A DNA stretch of 64,000 bases from Paratrimastix pyriformis (taxonomy: Eukaryota; Preaxostyla; Paratrimastigidae): contig JAPMOS010000013.1 in NCBI GenBank assembly GCA_027972325.1, positions 702,501-766,500 of the forward strand. The letters run 5' to 3'. The translations under genes were made by a program, and so were the position numbers. The notes under the pieces are model-generated. The model ran no database searches, was not told the origin of the DNA, and saw nothing but the letters and a program-made list of their open reading frames with translations. Position 1 is the stretch's first letter, and each line of letters starts with the position of its first letter. Positions 25,483 to 35,739 of this stretch are shown here, piece after piece.

Positions 25483-28400
25483 TTGCTGTTGCTGCTGCTG
25501 TTGCTGCTGGGTGAAGGCCGGGGGGGCGCCTGCACCGCCACCCAGGATGTCGCCGAAGACATCATCCGCGATGGCTCCGTCGTCCCGGTCAGCGGCAGCA
25601 TCCCCTGCCCCCGAGGTGTTGCTCCGGGACGCCACGGTGTCGGAGGGGCCGCTCTTTGGACCGCTCTTGGTGACAGTGGCGCCTGATGCTGCCCCGGCTC
25701 TTGTGGCTGTGGCTACAGACGGCGACAACCCACCAGATACGGCGCCTCCTGCGCCTCCTGTGTCTCTGTCTCCGGTCCCCGAATGAATAGTGGACGCTGC
25801 AGGCTGGGACGCTGCAGGCTGGGACGCTGCAGGCTGGGACGCTGCAGGCTGGGACGCTGCAGGCTGGGACGCTGCAGGCTGGGACGCTGCAGGCTGGGAC
25901 GCTGCAGGCTGGGACGCGGACGCTGCAGGCTGGGACTCTGCAGGCAACTTCTCCATGCAGTGGTTATAAAGGGAGGTGCACTTGCCTGTGCACTGGAGCC
26001 CCGCCGTTCCCAAACCCAAAGATCGCAGAAGAGCCGCCGTGAGGTGAGGATGCGCCCCGTCAGAGCTGGGCAGACCTTGGTGTTGCTTCGTTCGCAAGCA
26101 GCGGCGCACTTTTCGATGCCCATACAGTTCTTCGTGCACACACTGCCGTAGTCTTTGGCACAGGTGTTCGCGCATGCGGTGCGGCGCGTCTGGGTTAGCC
26201 GGCCACCCACCAAACCACGTCCACCCGGCCGGAGGCGCAAGGGTGAGATCCTGGAAAGGCAGCGAAGGCAGCGATCCACCAGACCAGGCATTCGGCGGCA
26301 GCGGGGTCCTGGGTTGCCCCCGGGGCTTCTTGGGTTGCCTGGGTGGCGGAACCGGCATCGGCGGCAGCCACCCCGTACTCGGCCAGATCCGCGGCGTCCA
26401 TCAGCTCGGCGGGTGGCCCGCGGCGCTTGGTACTGCCGGTACTGCCGGTACTGCCGGTACTGCCGGTACTGCCGGTACTGCCGGTACTGCCGGTACTGCC
26501 GGTACTGCCGGTACTGCCGGTACTGCCGGTACTGCCGGTACTGCCGGTACTGCCGGTACTGCCGGTACTGGGACGGGAACTGGTGCTGGCATCGGTGCTG
26601 GTACTGGCGGTGGGTGCCCCGACGGCTGGACCCGGGCTTGGCGGCGCTGGAGCGATGGCGGGAGCAGAGGTGGTGGGCGCTTCCAAGGCACGCTGCTGCG
26701 CGGCAGCAGGGACAGCAGCGGGAGCGACGGTTGTGAGGGGGGCAGAGGGGGCTGACGAAGGGGCGGCCCCGATCGGAGCCGTGGCCGGAGCGGTGGCCGC
26801 CCAGCACTGCATCAGGCGGTTGTTGCACTGGCCGATGCAGTCGCGCAAGGCGGCCGAGCACATCTCGATGCAGATCTGGTTGCCCTGGCACCGGCCGAGG
26901 CAGTTGTCGCCAAAGGCCCCCGTGCAGGCGGAGAGCTCGTTGCCGTGGGCGGTCTGCAGGGCGGCGGATGGCAAGAATGAGAAGAAGCAGGTGAGCGCGA
27001 GTGGGCGAGCAGGGTCGCCAACGGAGGGGCCCAACCGTGGGGGACCAGCGGCGACGGATGCCGCGAGGAGCGACCTCGCAAGGCATCAGCACGGCTGCCC
27101 CAAGGGAGCTACTGGTGGCGCCTGACGGAAGGGAGCCACTGGTGGCGCCGGGGACGGCGGCCGAAAGAAACTGTGTCGCTGCAGAGGCACCGCTTCTGCC
27201 GGGCACGATCACCGTAGGCTCGTCGGCTCCGGCTCCGGCTCCGGCTCGGGCCGGGACGGCCCTCGGGGCGGCAGGGGCGGCAGAGGGCGCGGAGCCGTCG
27301 GACACACCATCCAGCGAACCGGCAGCAGCTCCCACCAGCTGGGGGTCTCTCTGCTGCGGTCCCTGGGGATCGGGAACGGAGCCAGCCGGGGGCGAGGAGG
27401 CCGCGGCCAGCTGTGACGGCGGTGGGGTCTGGGCGGCGGCTTGGTTCAGAGGGAGGCCCGTGGCTGCCTGCGGCTGGGTCGCTGCAGGCAGGGCAGCGGC
27501 GGCGGTGGCGGACCAATCAGCCCGGTATGCCGAGAGGCAGAGGGCACGACAGTCCCGAGATTGCGCGAGACATGAAAGGGAGGCCTGGAAGGGGTCGCCC
27601 ATCTGGGGGTCGTCGCTCTCGGGTGGGGATCCGAGGCACGTGTGGGTCTCCTCCATGCAGACGTCCAGACACCCTTGGCACGCAGGCTGCGGGCGTGAGC
27701 GGGCGGGCGGAATCGAGTGCCTCCGAACGGACCAAAAATGCGGCAGCGACGGTCGAGTTCGTGCATTGGGAGAGCGCCGCATTTGCCCTCCCGATACACT
27801 CGTACTTCTTCTTGCGTTGTTCACGCTGACGCTGATGGGGAGGGGCATGCAAACAGTCAATCAATGCGACACAGGCGCACGTGTGTGGAAGGGAGACAGG
27901 TGCCCGCGTTGGGTCGGAAAAGGGGGTGAGCAAACACGAGCACGCACACAATTCACAGACAGTGAGTTGTGCAAGCTCGTCTTCGTCTTGGTCAGAATCG
28001 GTTTTTACGTTTGCCGACGCAGTGCGATAAGCGTCGTTGCAGAGGATAATTGCCTGCTCGTGTGCGCGCCAACATTGATTCACTAGAGATGGGCACGGAA
28101 GTGGACCTCAGTTGGTGCATAGTGGTTTACACGACAAACCATCGTTCGGATGCGATCCGGTACAGAGGTTGGAACATTCTGTCAGATTGTCGCCACATCC
28201 CTGATAAGTTTCCACGAAAAGAGGATCGCTCATCTGAAGGCTTTCGCTGAGAGACGAGCACTGATCATATTCCGTTTGGCACGATTGGACACATTCGTCG
28301 ACTAAGGGAACGACCGTTTTCAAGGAAGAGGTTCCGCCGCTGAATACGCCGCGAAAAGCAACAATAACGAAGAGCAGAAAAAATTCCGGCAGTGCTGGAG

Positions 28401-28508
28401 ATCAAGACAACGGAGAATGTCATTTCTTACAAAGGTTCAAGTCACCCCGGCCAAGTCAGCCATATCTACACCTGCACTTGCAGCAGCAGCGATCAGGGTC
28501 TGCTGCAT
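24452..28508 (-). CDS. Large cysteine-rich protein with repeated C-x3-C motifs and low-complexity linkers, probably secreted
   Basis: No family recognised. The candidate start at 28508 splices to a hydrophobic stretch LPEFFLLFVIVAFRGVFSG that could be a signal peptide; this first junction is uncertain. Along the chain, Cys-dense modules recur: ECVQSCQTEYDQC; CQGCLDVCMEETHTC; CLGRCQGNQICIEMCSAAL; CANTCAKDYGSVCTKNCMG; CTGKCTSLYNHCMEKL; CADACNRDAEGCQGLC; CNSRCIQQNTGDCAPKC; CLDRCDRAVLRC; CMQQC and CEFACKNQTALC. Between them lie linkers: a Ser-Thr-Gly repeat (9-bp unit, 26430-26575), a Gln-Pro-Ala-Ala-Ser repeat (15-bp unit, 25795-25920) and poly-Gln (25437-25510). Donors GTCTGT, GTCGCT, GTCGCT, GTCTGG, GTCTGC, GTCTGT, GTCTTC. 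Even Cys pairs suggest disulphides in a secreted or surface protein. Stop after CQKSR at 24452. Confidence 0.7.
25437..25510. repeat. Poly-Gln-coding CAGCAA array
   Basis: TTGCTG/CTGTTG repeats on plus encode about 25 Gln in the minus-strand Cys-rich protein. It mixes CAA and CAG codons and is exonic. Confidence 0.85.
25795..25925. repeat. 15-bp coding minisatellite (Ala-Ala-Ser-Gln-Pro)
   Basis: Nine near-identical copies of CTGCAGGCTGGGACG on plus, read on minus as an Ala-Ala-Ser-Gln-Pro repeat within an open exon of the Cys-rich gene. The sense strand contains AG in each unit, unlike intronic repeats here. Confidence 0.9.
26428..26575. repeat. 9-bp coding minisatellite (Ser-Thr-Gly)
   Basis: About 16 perfect copies of TACTGCCGG on plus, read on minus as Ser-Thr-Gly. 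The perfection of the copies suggests recent expansion or homogenisation. It is exonic in the Cys-rich gene. Confidence 0.9.
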
Positions 28509-28554
28509 CCCGAGACTCCGGGGCCGTATTTCTTCGCTTCAATTTTTTCTATAG

Positions 28555-28779
28555 ATGCATATTGGCCGAATTGGTGTGACCAATTTTCAGAGTGCCCTTC
28601 TCACCGAATGCTATCAGAAAGAACGCTCGCTGGCCACAAAATGGCAGGAAAGTTTCCACCGGGAACAGGCACAGATGCGAGAACTCACGGACTCTACAAA
28701 GGCCCTGGGCATCGAATCTCCCCCAACTTTCTCTTCCCTCGACAGAATGCTCATGCCCAACCGACAATGGTCGAATTGA
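28555..28779 (+). CDS. Small protein, 74 residues, unrecognised
   Basis: Single open exon starting MHIGRIGVTNFQSALLTECY and ending in MPN-RQWSN. Composition is ordinary and not repeat-driven: charged helix (YQKERSLATKWQESFHREQA) followed by a Ser/Pro segment. Codon use is balanced, as in other low-GC first exons here. It is divergent from the Cys-rich gene. A second exon after 28779 cannot be excluded. It may be a small conserved protein, but I know no match. Confidence 0.4.
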   Translation: MHIGRIGVTNFQSALLTECYQKERSLATKWQESFHREQAQMRELTDSTKALGIESPPTFSSLDRMLMPNRQWSN

Positions 28780-29183
28780 TTTTCCCTCTTTTTTGTTGAG
28801 GACCCGTATTTTTTTTTTAGCCTTTCCCCACCGCGCCAGCGGTTTACTTTTCCTCCTGTTTCTGGGAGCCCTTCCTCCCCCGCAACGCAGGGGTCGCCCT
28901 CCTCTCCCGTCCGCACAAGGAACGCCGAAGTGGAGGTGATTCAGTGTCCGCATTGCGGCTCGCCAGTTACATCCCCCCGGAGGCAACATTCACCACACCA
29001 TCACCATCACCACCATCACCGCTCGCCATCCCCCCAACGTTCTCCTCAATTCTAAAGGGATGCTTCTTTTTGTATGCGCTCGCGCGTACCCGAATAAAAT
29101 AATTATGCCTGCGATGTCCTGTGCCACCGTCTTTCCCTTCTCCCTTCCTTCTCCCTCTTCTGCCGCTCCCCGTCCCGCCCGGC
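28780..29183. other. Intergenic, no gene seen
   Basis: T-rich stretches, a CACCATCACCATCACC-type run at 28993-29020, and an AT-rich segment AATAAAATAATTATG at 29093-29107 that could include poly(A) signals. Open frames lack protein-like composition. Confidence 0.5.
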
Positions 29184-30893
29184 TCACTCGCTGCCGGCCT
29201 TGGAGGCCAGCAGTAGCTCCTGCGAGTCGGATTGTATCATCAGCCCAACACGGGCCGCTTGGGTCGCCTCGGCGCTTCTCTGGGAGGAGAGGGGGGTGGG
29301 GGGGTGAGGGTCGGCGAGTGGGGGGAGGGATGGCCCTCGCCCTCGGGGCGTCTGCCCGCTCGGGCGATTGGGCGCCTCCAACGACAGACCCCAAGAGCGG
29401 TCAGTGCAGCCGACAGGCGCTGGTAGGAGCGCACGAGGAACGGGTTGACCTGCTGGGCCCGGAGCGCGTCCGCCAAGGCGGCGGCAGGGTCGCCCATGTG
29501 CAGATGGCAGGCAGCCCGGTTGCTCAGCAGGGCGGCCGAGAGGACAAAGGAAGCCGGCTGGTCGCGCAGTCGGTGTGGTGGAGGGAGTTGGCATTCGGCA
29601 CCATTTCCGGCATTCCAATTCCGGCATCCATTCCCGGAGGGGCGGAGAGGGCACGCGGCGACCCGAGCCACCACCCGAACCGGCGGCAGAAGCAGACCCG
29701 GCCCTGGGCACGGGCTTCTTCGATCGCCGCGATGCCCTCCGTGTACGCCTGGGCAGCCTGGCGCCAGTTTTGAGCGGAAAAGGCGGTGTTGCCCTCGGTG
29801 CGCTTGGCGACGGCCACGCTGTGGGCCACCATGGTGCGGCTCTGGTAGGCCTGCATGAGGGGGACCTTGCGAATGGCCATCTCGCGCATGGGCACAACCA
29901 GCCGTTTCGAGTCGCACCCGAACTCTGCGCCAACAAAAAAACCCCAACCCCCAGGCCAGGCCAACCCCCAGGCCAGGCCGGGGCAGAAAGGGGGGACGAA
30001 TGATGATGAGACGAGGATCTGTGCGGCGGCCAAGGCGAAATGGCGGCCCGAGAAGGACCTGCCCCGTAGAACAGTTGCCAAAGTTCCTCGCTGTACTGGG
30101 CGGCCTCGAAGTGCGCCTCCATCTGCTCGAGGTCGCCCCGGGCCCCCTGCAGGGCCGCCAGCAGGTAGTGGGCCTCGCAGTGCCGCAGGCGCCAGGGCGG
30201 AGTCAGCTCCACGTACCGCAGGAGTGGCGCCAGTGCCTCCTCGGTGGCGAGGGTGTTACGCAAGGCCACTCCGTGCAAGAAGTGCAAATCGGCTCGCCGC
30301 TGGGCCAACGAAATCCCCATGGGACCGGAGGGGCCAGCCGACGGTGCCGCGGGAGGGGGCGGGTGGTCGAGTGCCGCGCCACCCTGACAAAGGGGCGTCG
30401 CTGCGTCCTGGCCAAGGGTGGTGCCCGGGGCATCCGGACCCACGGGGCCGGGAAGGGCAGCCTGCTCGAGCGCTCGCAGCACCGTCCCGAGGGCCGCGTC
30501 GAACTGCTGCAGGCCCATTTGAAGCCACGCACGCATCGCCGAGATCTCGAAGGGTTCCATCGGGGTGCTCTGGCCCCCGTCGGAGAAGGCATTCAAAGCC
30601 GTCTGGAGCAGCTCCTTGGACTCGGTGGGGTGACCCAGAAGGGCTTGGAGTCTCGCCAAAACTGTGATGGCCTTCCAATTGGATCCTTCAGGACGGAGTC
30701 CATCCAACAATTTTTGAAAAGCACTCTTGGTGGACTCGGGCAGGGTTGCGCCTGCCCAACGGGCAGCAGCATCGTATTGAAACGCCGAAAACAACAACTC
30801 GGCGGCAGCAACATAATCACCTGATTTGATCAGCTCGAGAGCCTGCCGGAGCATAGCTTCCGCTTCGAGAAAATGGTCAAGTTCAAGCCGCAT
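29184..30893 (-). CDS. TPR-repeat protein
   Basis: Tetratricopeptide-repeat protein, function unknown; TPRs usually form a protein-binding scaffold. Start MRLELDHFLEAEAMLRQALE at 30893 (the Met choice avoids an upstream low-complexity frame). The N-terminal exon is helical with TPR-like units (ALELIKSGDYVAAAELLFSA; ISMR-type AMRAWLQMGLQQFDAAL; LAALQGARGDLEQMEAHF). A C-terminal set matches the classic STI1/TTC pattern: AKRTEGNTAFSAQNWRQAAQ, AALLSNRAACHLHMGDPAAA, and LADALRAQQVNPFLVRSYQR. The last exon ends at TGA 29184. Donors include GTCCTT and GTCTGT. A Pro-rich insert (30330-30460) separates the two helical parts. It lies 136 bp downstream of RRP1 on the same strand. Confidence 0.8.
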   Translation of the reverse strand: MRLELDHFLEAEAMLRQALELIKSGDYVAAAELLFSAFQYDAAARWAGATLPESTKSAFQKLLDGLRPEGSNWKAITVLARLQALLGHPTESKELLQTALNAFSDGGQSTPMEPFEISAMRAWLQMGLQQFDAALGTVLRALEQAALPGPVGPDAPGTTLGQDAATPLCQGGAALDHPPPPAAPSAGPSGPMGISLAQRRADLHFLHGVALRNTLATEEALAPLLRYVELTPPWRLRHCEAHYLLAALQGARGDLEQMEAHFEAAQYSEELWQLFYGAGPSRAAISPWPPHRSSSHHHSSPLSAPAWPGGWPGLGVGVFLLAQSSGATRNGWLCPCARWPFARSPSCRPTRAAPWWPTAWPSPSAPRATPPFPLKTGARLPRRTRRASRRSKKPVPRAGSASAAGSGGGSGRRVPSPPLREWMPELECRKWCRMPTPSTTPTARPAGFLCPLGRPAEQPGCLPSAHGRPCRRLGGRAPGPAGQPVPRALLPAPVGCTDRSWGLSLEAPNRPSGQTPRGRGPSLPPLADPHPPTPLSSQRSAEATQAARVGLMIQSDSQELLLASKAGSE

Positions 30894-31029
30894 TACCTCC
30901 CTTTTTTTTGCCGGCAAACCAACACCAGGGTTCGGCCGACTGTGCTCCTATTTGGTTTCTGTTTTTTTTGGAACCCAGCGGAGAAAACCCGGGCCGTGTT
31001 CGGAATAGAGAAAAGTGCTTACCGGGGAG

Positions 31030-33021
31030 CTAATTCTTGGATGGCCTCGTTGCGGGTTTTGGGGCTTCTGTAATAATGAATGGGGAGATGAACACCCCAA
31101 TGATAAGTTCGGCAGACCCTTTCGTGGGCGTTTGCGAGGCTCCTGCTTCTTCGACGATCGAGGAGCCGTCATCTCCGGTGAAGTGTGAGTCGACTTGGGC
31201 TGCTTGGGAGCCTTCAACTTCCTTGGGGCGCCCGTCGGCTTTGGCTGGGGCTTTGGGACGGGGCTTTCCTTCTTGGACTTCAAGCCTTTCTGGCTTTTGT
31301 TGGGGCGGCCACGTTTGACTGGGAGAGCAGACGGCTCTTCCTCGTCCTCCTCCTCGTCCTCCTCCTTGCCCTCGTCCTCCTCCTTGCCCTCGTCCTCTTG
31401 CTCCTCCTCGTCCTGCTCTGGCTCCGGGGCACCATCCTCTTGAGGGCCGCCTTCCTGGTGGTCCTCTACCCCTTCCTCTTCAACCTCCTCCTCCTCCTCC
31501 TCCTTCTCCTCCTCCTCGTCGTCGTCGCCGTCGCCTCGGGCCGGGACGATGGCCGTGGCGGCGAGGGCCGGAAGGACGGCGCAGAGGCGCCCATGGTACT
31601 GGTAGAGCAAGGCACGGGCGCGTTGGGTGGTATTGCTGCGGCACGTACAAAAGCGATGAGAGGCGCGAGACCAAAGCCAGGCGTCAGGCCGTGGCAGAGC
31701 GATGGGCGAGGCCCGACCTTTGGGCGGCCTGCTGGAAGAGGATGGCAGCGAGCGCCTCGTAGTCGCAGTCGAACGGCAGCGGCTCATCGGCGTTCGCGGC
31801 TTCCTCGCCGGCGGGCGTCATCCGCTCGGCTCTGCGAGCCGAGAGAAGATCGGCCCAATTCTCCAGCGTCACGGGGGCCTGCGATAGACCACCACCCGGA
31901 CAGCCCGCATCCAGTCAAACTCATGGGCAAGGAGGGCAAGGAGGGCGGGGGGCGAGGAGGCCAGAGGGGCGCGAGGGGGGGGGGGGGGGGGTGAGGGCCA
32001 AAACCGACCGAACCGGAGAGAGTCTCGAAAGCGGCCATCAGAGGCTCCAGAATCTTCTTCTGGATACTATGGCGGCAGGGTCGGACATGGCGGGAGAGAT
32101 GACATGAAGAAGAAACAGAGCGATCCAAAAAGGAGGGGAGGACACCCACCCACCATCCGGACCGTTGGAAGAGGGCTTTGTTGGAGGTGGCGCAGAAGAG
32201 GTGCAGGAAGGGAGCCAAAAGAGGCCAGTGGGCGCTCCATGGGAGCTGCCGGGGAGGGCGAGGAGAACAGTGTGGTGAGCATTGCGCCGCAGGGGCCAGA
32301 GCCGACGGACGGCGGGATCGCATTGCCAGAGCATGGCCCGGAACTCGGTGGCCAGATGGAGCTGGATCGAGGTGGGGCAAGGGCAGGCATCGTCGGGGGC
32401 GGTCAGGCGCAGATGCAGCATCGCCCCGAATTCCGTGACCAGGGCTGCAGGGCGCGGACGTGAGCGGAATGGGCGCGGAAATGAGGGGCACGTACTGACT
32501 TTCGTCCCACTGGTGCTGCTGGAGGAACCGCAAAGATTCTCCAAGCATAACACCCAGCAGAGCGTAGAACTTATCGATCCGGAGCCGATCAATGCCCTCC
32601 CACTCCCGGGAGATAGTCTCCAGAAACACCGAGACGAACTCCAGAGCAATATCTGCAGATGGGCAAACTGCAATGAGCTGCGCCATATTACTTGCAAGTT
32701 CATGCTGGAAGGCGGCCTTGTCCGCGTGCCACATGCCTGTGCCGACCCCCCAGAAAGTGAACGAGTCGGTGAAAAGAAGGATGCGACAGACAATAAAAGA
32801 GCCCTTTCCACAACTTTTTGAGGGACATCTCGTCGATCTCTGTTTGCTTGCCAAGCCACCGCGAAAAGCCCTTCAGGGCCCTTTCCCGTGTCTTCTTCTC
32901 TAAAGGGCCAAAATAAATCTGCCAAAATAGGGGGAGCGTGCAAACCTACGTGAGCAAAGTTCTTTGTGAAGGAGGAGATGGGATCCGGGCAATTCTTCTG
33001 CTCTTCTGCTTGTTGTTCCAT
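31030..33021 (-). CDS. RRP1: Ribosomal RNA processing protein 1 (RRP1/Nop52)
   Basis: Nucleolar protein for 27S pre-rRNA processing and 60S subunit assembly. Start MEQQAEEQKNCPDPISSF at 33021. Blocks match RRP1 in order: NFAHVEKKTRERALKGFSRW, LKKLWKGLFYCMWHADK, the hallmark REWEGIDRLRIDKFYALL, LGESLRFLQQHQWDESQ, SIQKKILEPLMAAFETL, LPFDCDYEALAAILFQQ, ARALLYQYHGRL. Then comes an acidic run (31330-31530) and a Lys/Arg/Pro-rich tail typical of nucleolar proteins. The last intron (50 bp, GTCTGC ... TTACAG) leads to EAPKPATRPSKN and TAG at 31030-31032; without that splice the frame stays open to 30948. Other donors GTTTGC and GTCTGT. Some boundaries between 31900 and 32500 are not resolved. It is divergent from the EF-hand gene, 44 bp apart. 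Confidence 0.9.
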
Positions 33022-33065
33022 GACCCTGAGGTGATCGCGACAATACGATTTGTTTAAACGAAATA
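33022..33065. promoter_or_regulatory. 44-bp divergent promoter, RRP1/EF-hand gene
   Basis: Complete space between two start codons on opposite strands. It contains the palindrome GTTTAAAC at 33050-33057. No TATA box seen. Confidence 0.55.
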
Positions 33066-35705
33066 TGTCTCTGGACGCTGTTTTCAACAAGCTGCGTCTC
33101 GCATTGAGTCGTCCAAGCGCATCGACTGGAATATTTGGTCGGGATATTCAATTTCACAGACTCCCTTTATTTTTTCTCAGATTTTGCAGAGTTCATGGCC
33201 TCAAATCCATCCAAACAGGACCTTCTTCTTTTTTGCCAACACAACCAAATTTCATGGGATGGAGCCGATCTTCAGTTGGTTTCTGAAAGGTTCAGCGGCA
33301 CGGTCGAAGACCATGTTGATGGACCTTCCTTCCTCGATGCTTTCCAGGGACCCCTCAGCGCCCGGAGAAAGGATTTAATTCATCAGGTTTCGTTGAAGTT
33401 CTCTCTCCACGGGCCTCAACTGTTGGAATCGCGTCTAGATTTTCACCAAGCTCGATAGCGACCAAGACGGCAACCTGGAACTGAGCGAGGTGTTGAGCGC
33501 CTACAATGGGAAGGAAGCCCTCGACGTCAAGCGAGGTCAAAAGAGCGCCAAAGCTTCCAAGGACGAGCTTGCGGCACGCCTCACTCCCTATGCTCACGTC
33601 TGTTCCCTGAATGCCGCCGCCAGCTCGCTCACCCTCCTTTCCTGCTCATCCTCGACTGCCCCCGGCTGTGCGGATAGGAGGGACGCCTGGGGCTCGAGGA
33701 CCTGGAGTCCTTCTTCCGCCTCTGGGGGGCTCCCATGGAGGACGATGGCTACTTCACGATGGCCCTCTGGGGTGTGTGGGACCTTTCGGCGGCCCCTCGG
33801 AAGGCCTCCAAGGGTCCGTCCGCTTCGACAGGCTCGGGTAGCGGGATGGAACGAGGACGTGCAGCTAAACATTGTTCCGGGTGGAAGGGCCGAATCGCTC
33901 ATTGGGTCCTTGGGTCTCGCCTAGAGGTGACTCCAGGCCCGCAACGCCAGGGGCGGGGCGCCCCTGTTGCGAGCGGCTCCGCGGCACCGCCGACTCCTCG
34001 GACACCTCGCCACAACCCCTCTGATGAGGCAGGAGCCATCTTTGGGACAGATGCTCCGGCCGCTCCTGCTCCTGCTCCGGCCGCTCCTGCTCCTGCTCCG
34101 GCCGCTCCTGCTCCGGCCGCTCCTGCTCCGGCCGCTCCTGCTCCGTCCACTCCCGTCGCTCCTGGGCCCGTCTCTCAGTCTGTCATCTGCGCCTCCAAGC
34201 TGAATCGTCCCTTCCTTCTTCCGCACTTCCTCCGCAACAGACCCGACGCCGCCCCTGCGCCCGCCGCCGGGCCGGCCGTTCCCGGCTCCCCGAAGGCCCC
34301 TTTCGCGGTCGATGCCAGCAGCGCATTTGCCGCGTCTCCGGCTGCAAAGGTCCGCTTCCGGCGATCGCCACCCTCCAAGCGCGCGTGGCTCCAACGTTCC
34401 CGCGTGCGGTGCAGGGTGCCGCCGAGCAGGCCATGCAGAAGGTCCGGCTGGCCCTCAAGCGCAGCCCCAGGGCCATCTTCAGGTCCGCTCCCATCCAATA
34501 CACCCGGACCCCGCACCTCGGCGGCGCCAACCGGGCGCATGTTCCCATGCACGCAGCCGCAGCTGCCCCACGACAGCAAGCAAGTCAGGGCAATCGAACG
34601 ACTTTTTCGATGGGGCACGCAGGTCAGGCGTCGGCATCCACGCGCATCAGGAATGGACGCCATTCGCATGCGCCAGACACAAACACCGCACAGACCTGAC
34701 ACGCCTGGCACAGACCTGACACGCCTCCCATTCATGCCGCTTGGCCTCGCTGTTGGGCGCGGCAGTTTGAGCCGCCTCTTCGCGAGTATGGACACCGACG
34801 GGGACGGCCACCTGAGCCTGGCGGAGTTCAAGGCCGGTCTGGCGGACTTCCGGACCCAGCTGGCCGAGGGAGAGCCCGAGGCGCTCTTCGCCCATTTCGA
34901 CAGTTCCCACGACGGGTCCCTCGCGCTGCCCGAATTCAGGGCTGGCTTCCGGGTCCGTCCCGCCGCCTTCCCGCACGAGCTGCCTATCACAGCACAGCCA
35001 TCGCCAGCCTCATCTTCGCCACCTTCGCCTTCTTCTTGGTCTGCGTGCCGTCCAGGCCGAGATGAATTCCATGCGTCGTGCCCTGGTCGCGCGCGCCTTC
35101 GCCAAGTTTGACACGGACGGGGACGGCCGGGTCGACGTGCACGACCTCCGGGGCCGCTTCTTGGCCTCCGAGCACCCGCTGGTGAAGGCGGGCCAGCGCA
35201 CAGAGGAGGAGGTCTTCCTCGAGGTCAGCCCCTACTCCTCCGTCGCCCCACGGACCCGTGCTGCTGCCCTGCCCGATCCAAAGATTTGCGCGCCCTGCCC
35301 GATCCACGCGTGTACGTATGGGCTCGATGGCTCATCGGTGGCGGTGGCGGTGGGGTGCGATGCCCGGGCCTCGCATCCCCCGGGCAGTTCCTGGATACCT
35401 TCGAGGTTGGCGGCGCCAGGGACGGGGCCGTCACCCGGGAGGAGTTTTCCAACTACTACGCCGACATCTCCGCCGCCATCGATGACGACCGGTCCGCACA
35501 GTCGCCTTCTCTCGCCTGGCCGTTTTGCTTCCTCCCCCCCCCCCCCCCCCCCCCCCCCCCCTCACGCACTCGTCTTTGTGTCCCGTCCGGCAGGTACTTC
35601 GAGCAGCTTGTGACCCGCGTGTGGGGCCTCGAGACGACTCCCTTTGCCACCGAGCGCACCGCGTGGCCCGCTGGGTCCACCGAGAGCACCCCCGCCCCCC
35701 CGGCC

Positions 35706-35739
<34 letters not shown>

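Noticed and set aside
25400-26760. Tandem repeats as a CRISPR array
   Set aside because: Units are 3-15 bp without unique spacers, and they are in frame in a eukaryotic exon.
26343-27125. Plus-strand Val-Leu-Pro repeat protein opposite the Cys-rich gene
   Set aside because: The minus frame carries ordered Cys modules and consistent GTCYG splice junctions; the plus frame is a shadow of the 9-bp repeat.
28549-28989. Minus frame of about 146 residues
   Set aside because: Composition is biased and it overlaps the better small plus-strand frame and a T-rich spacer.
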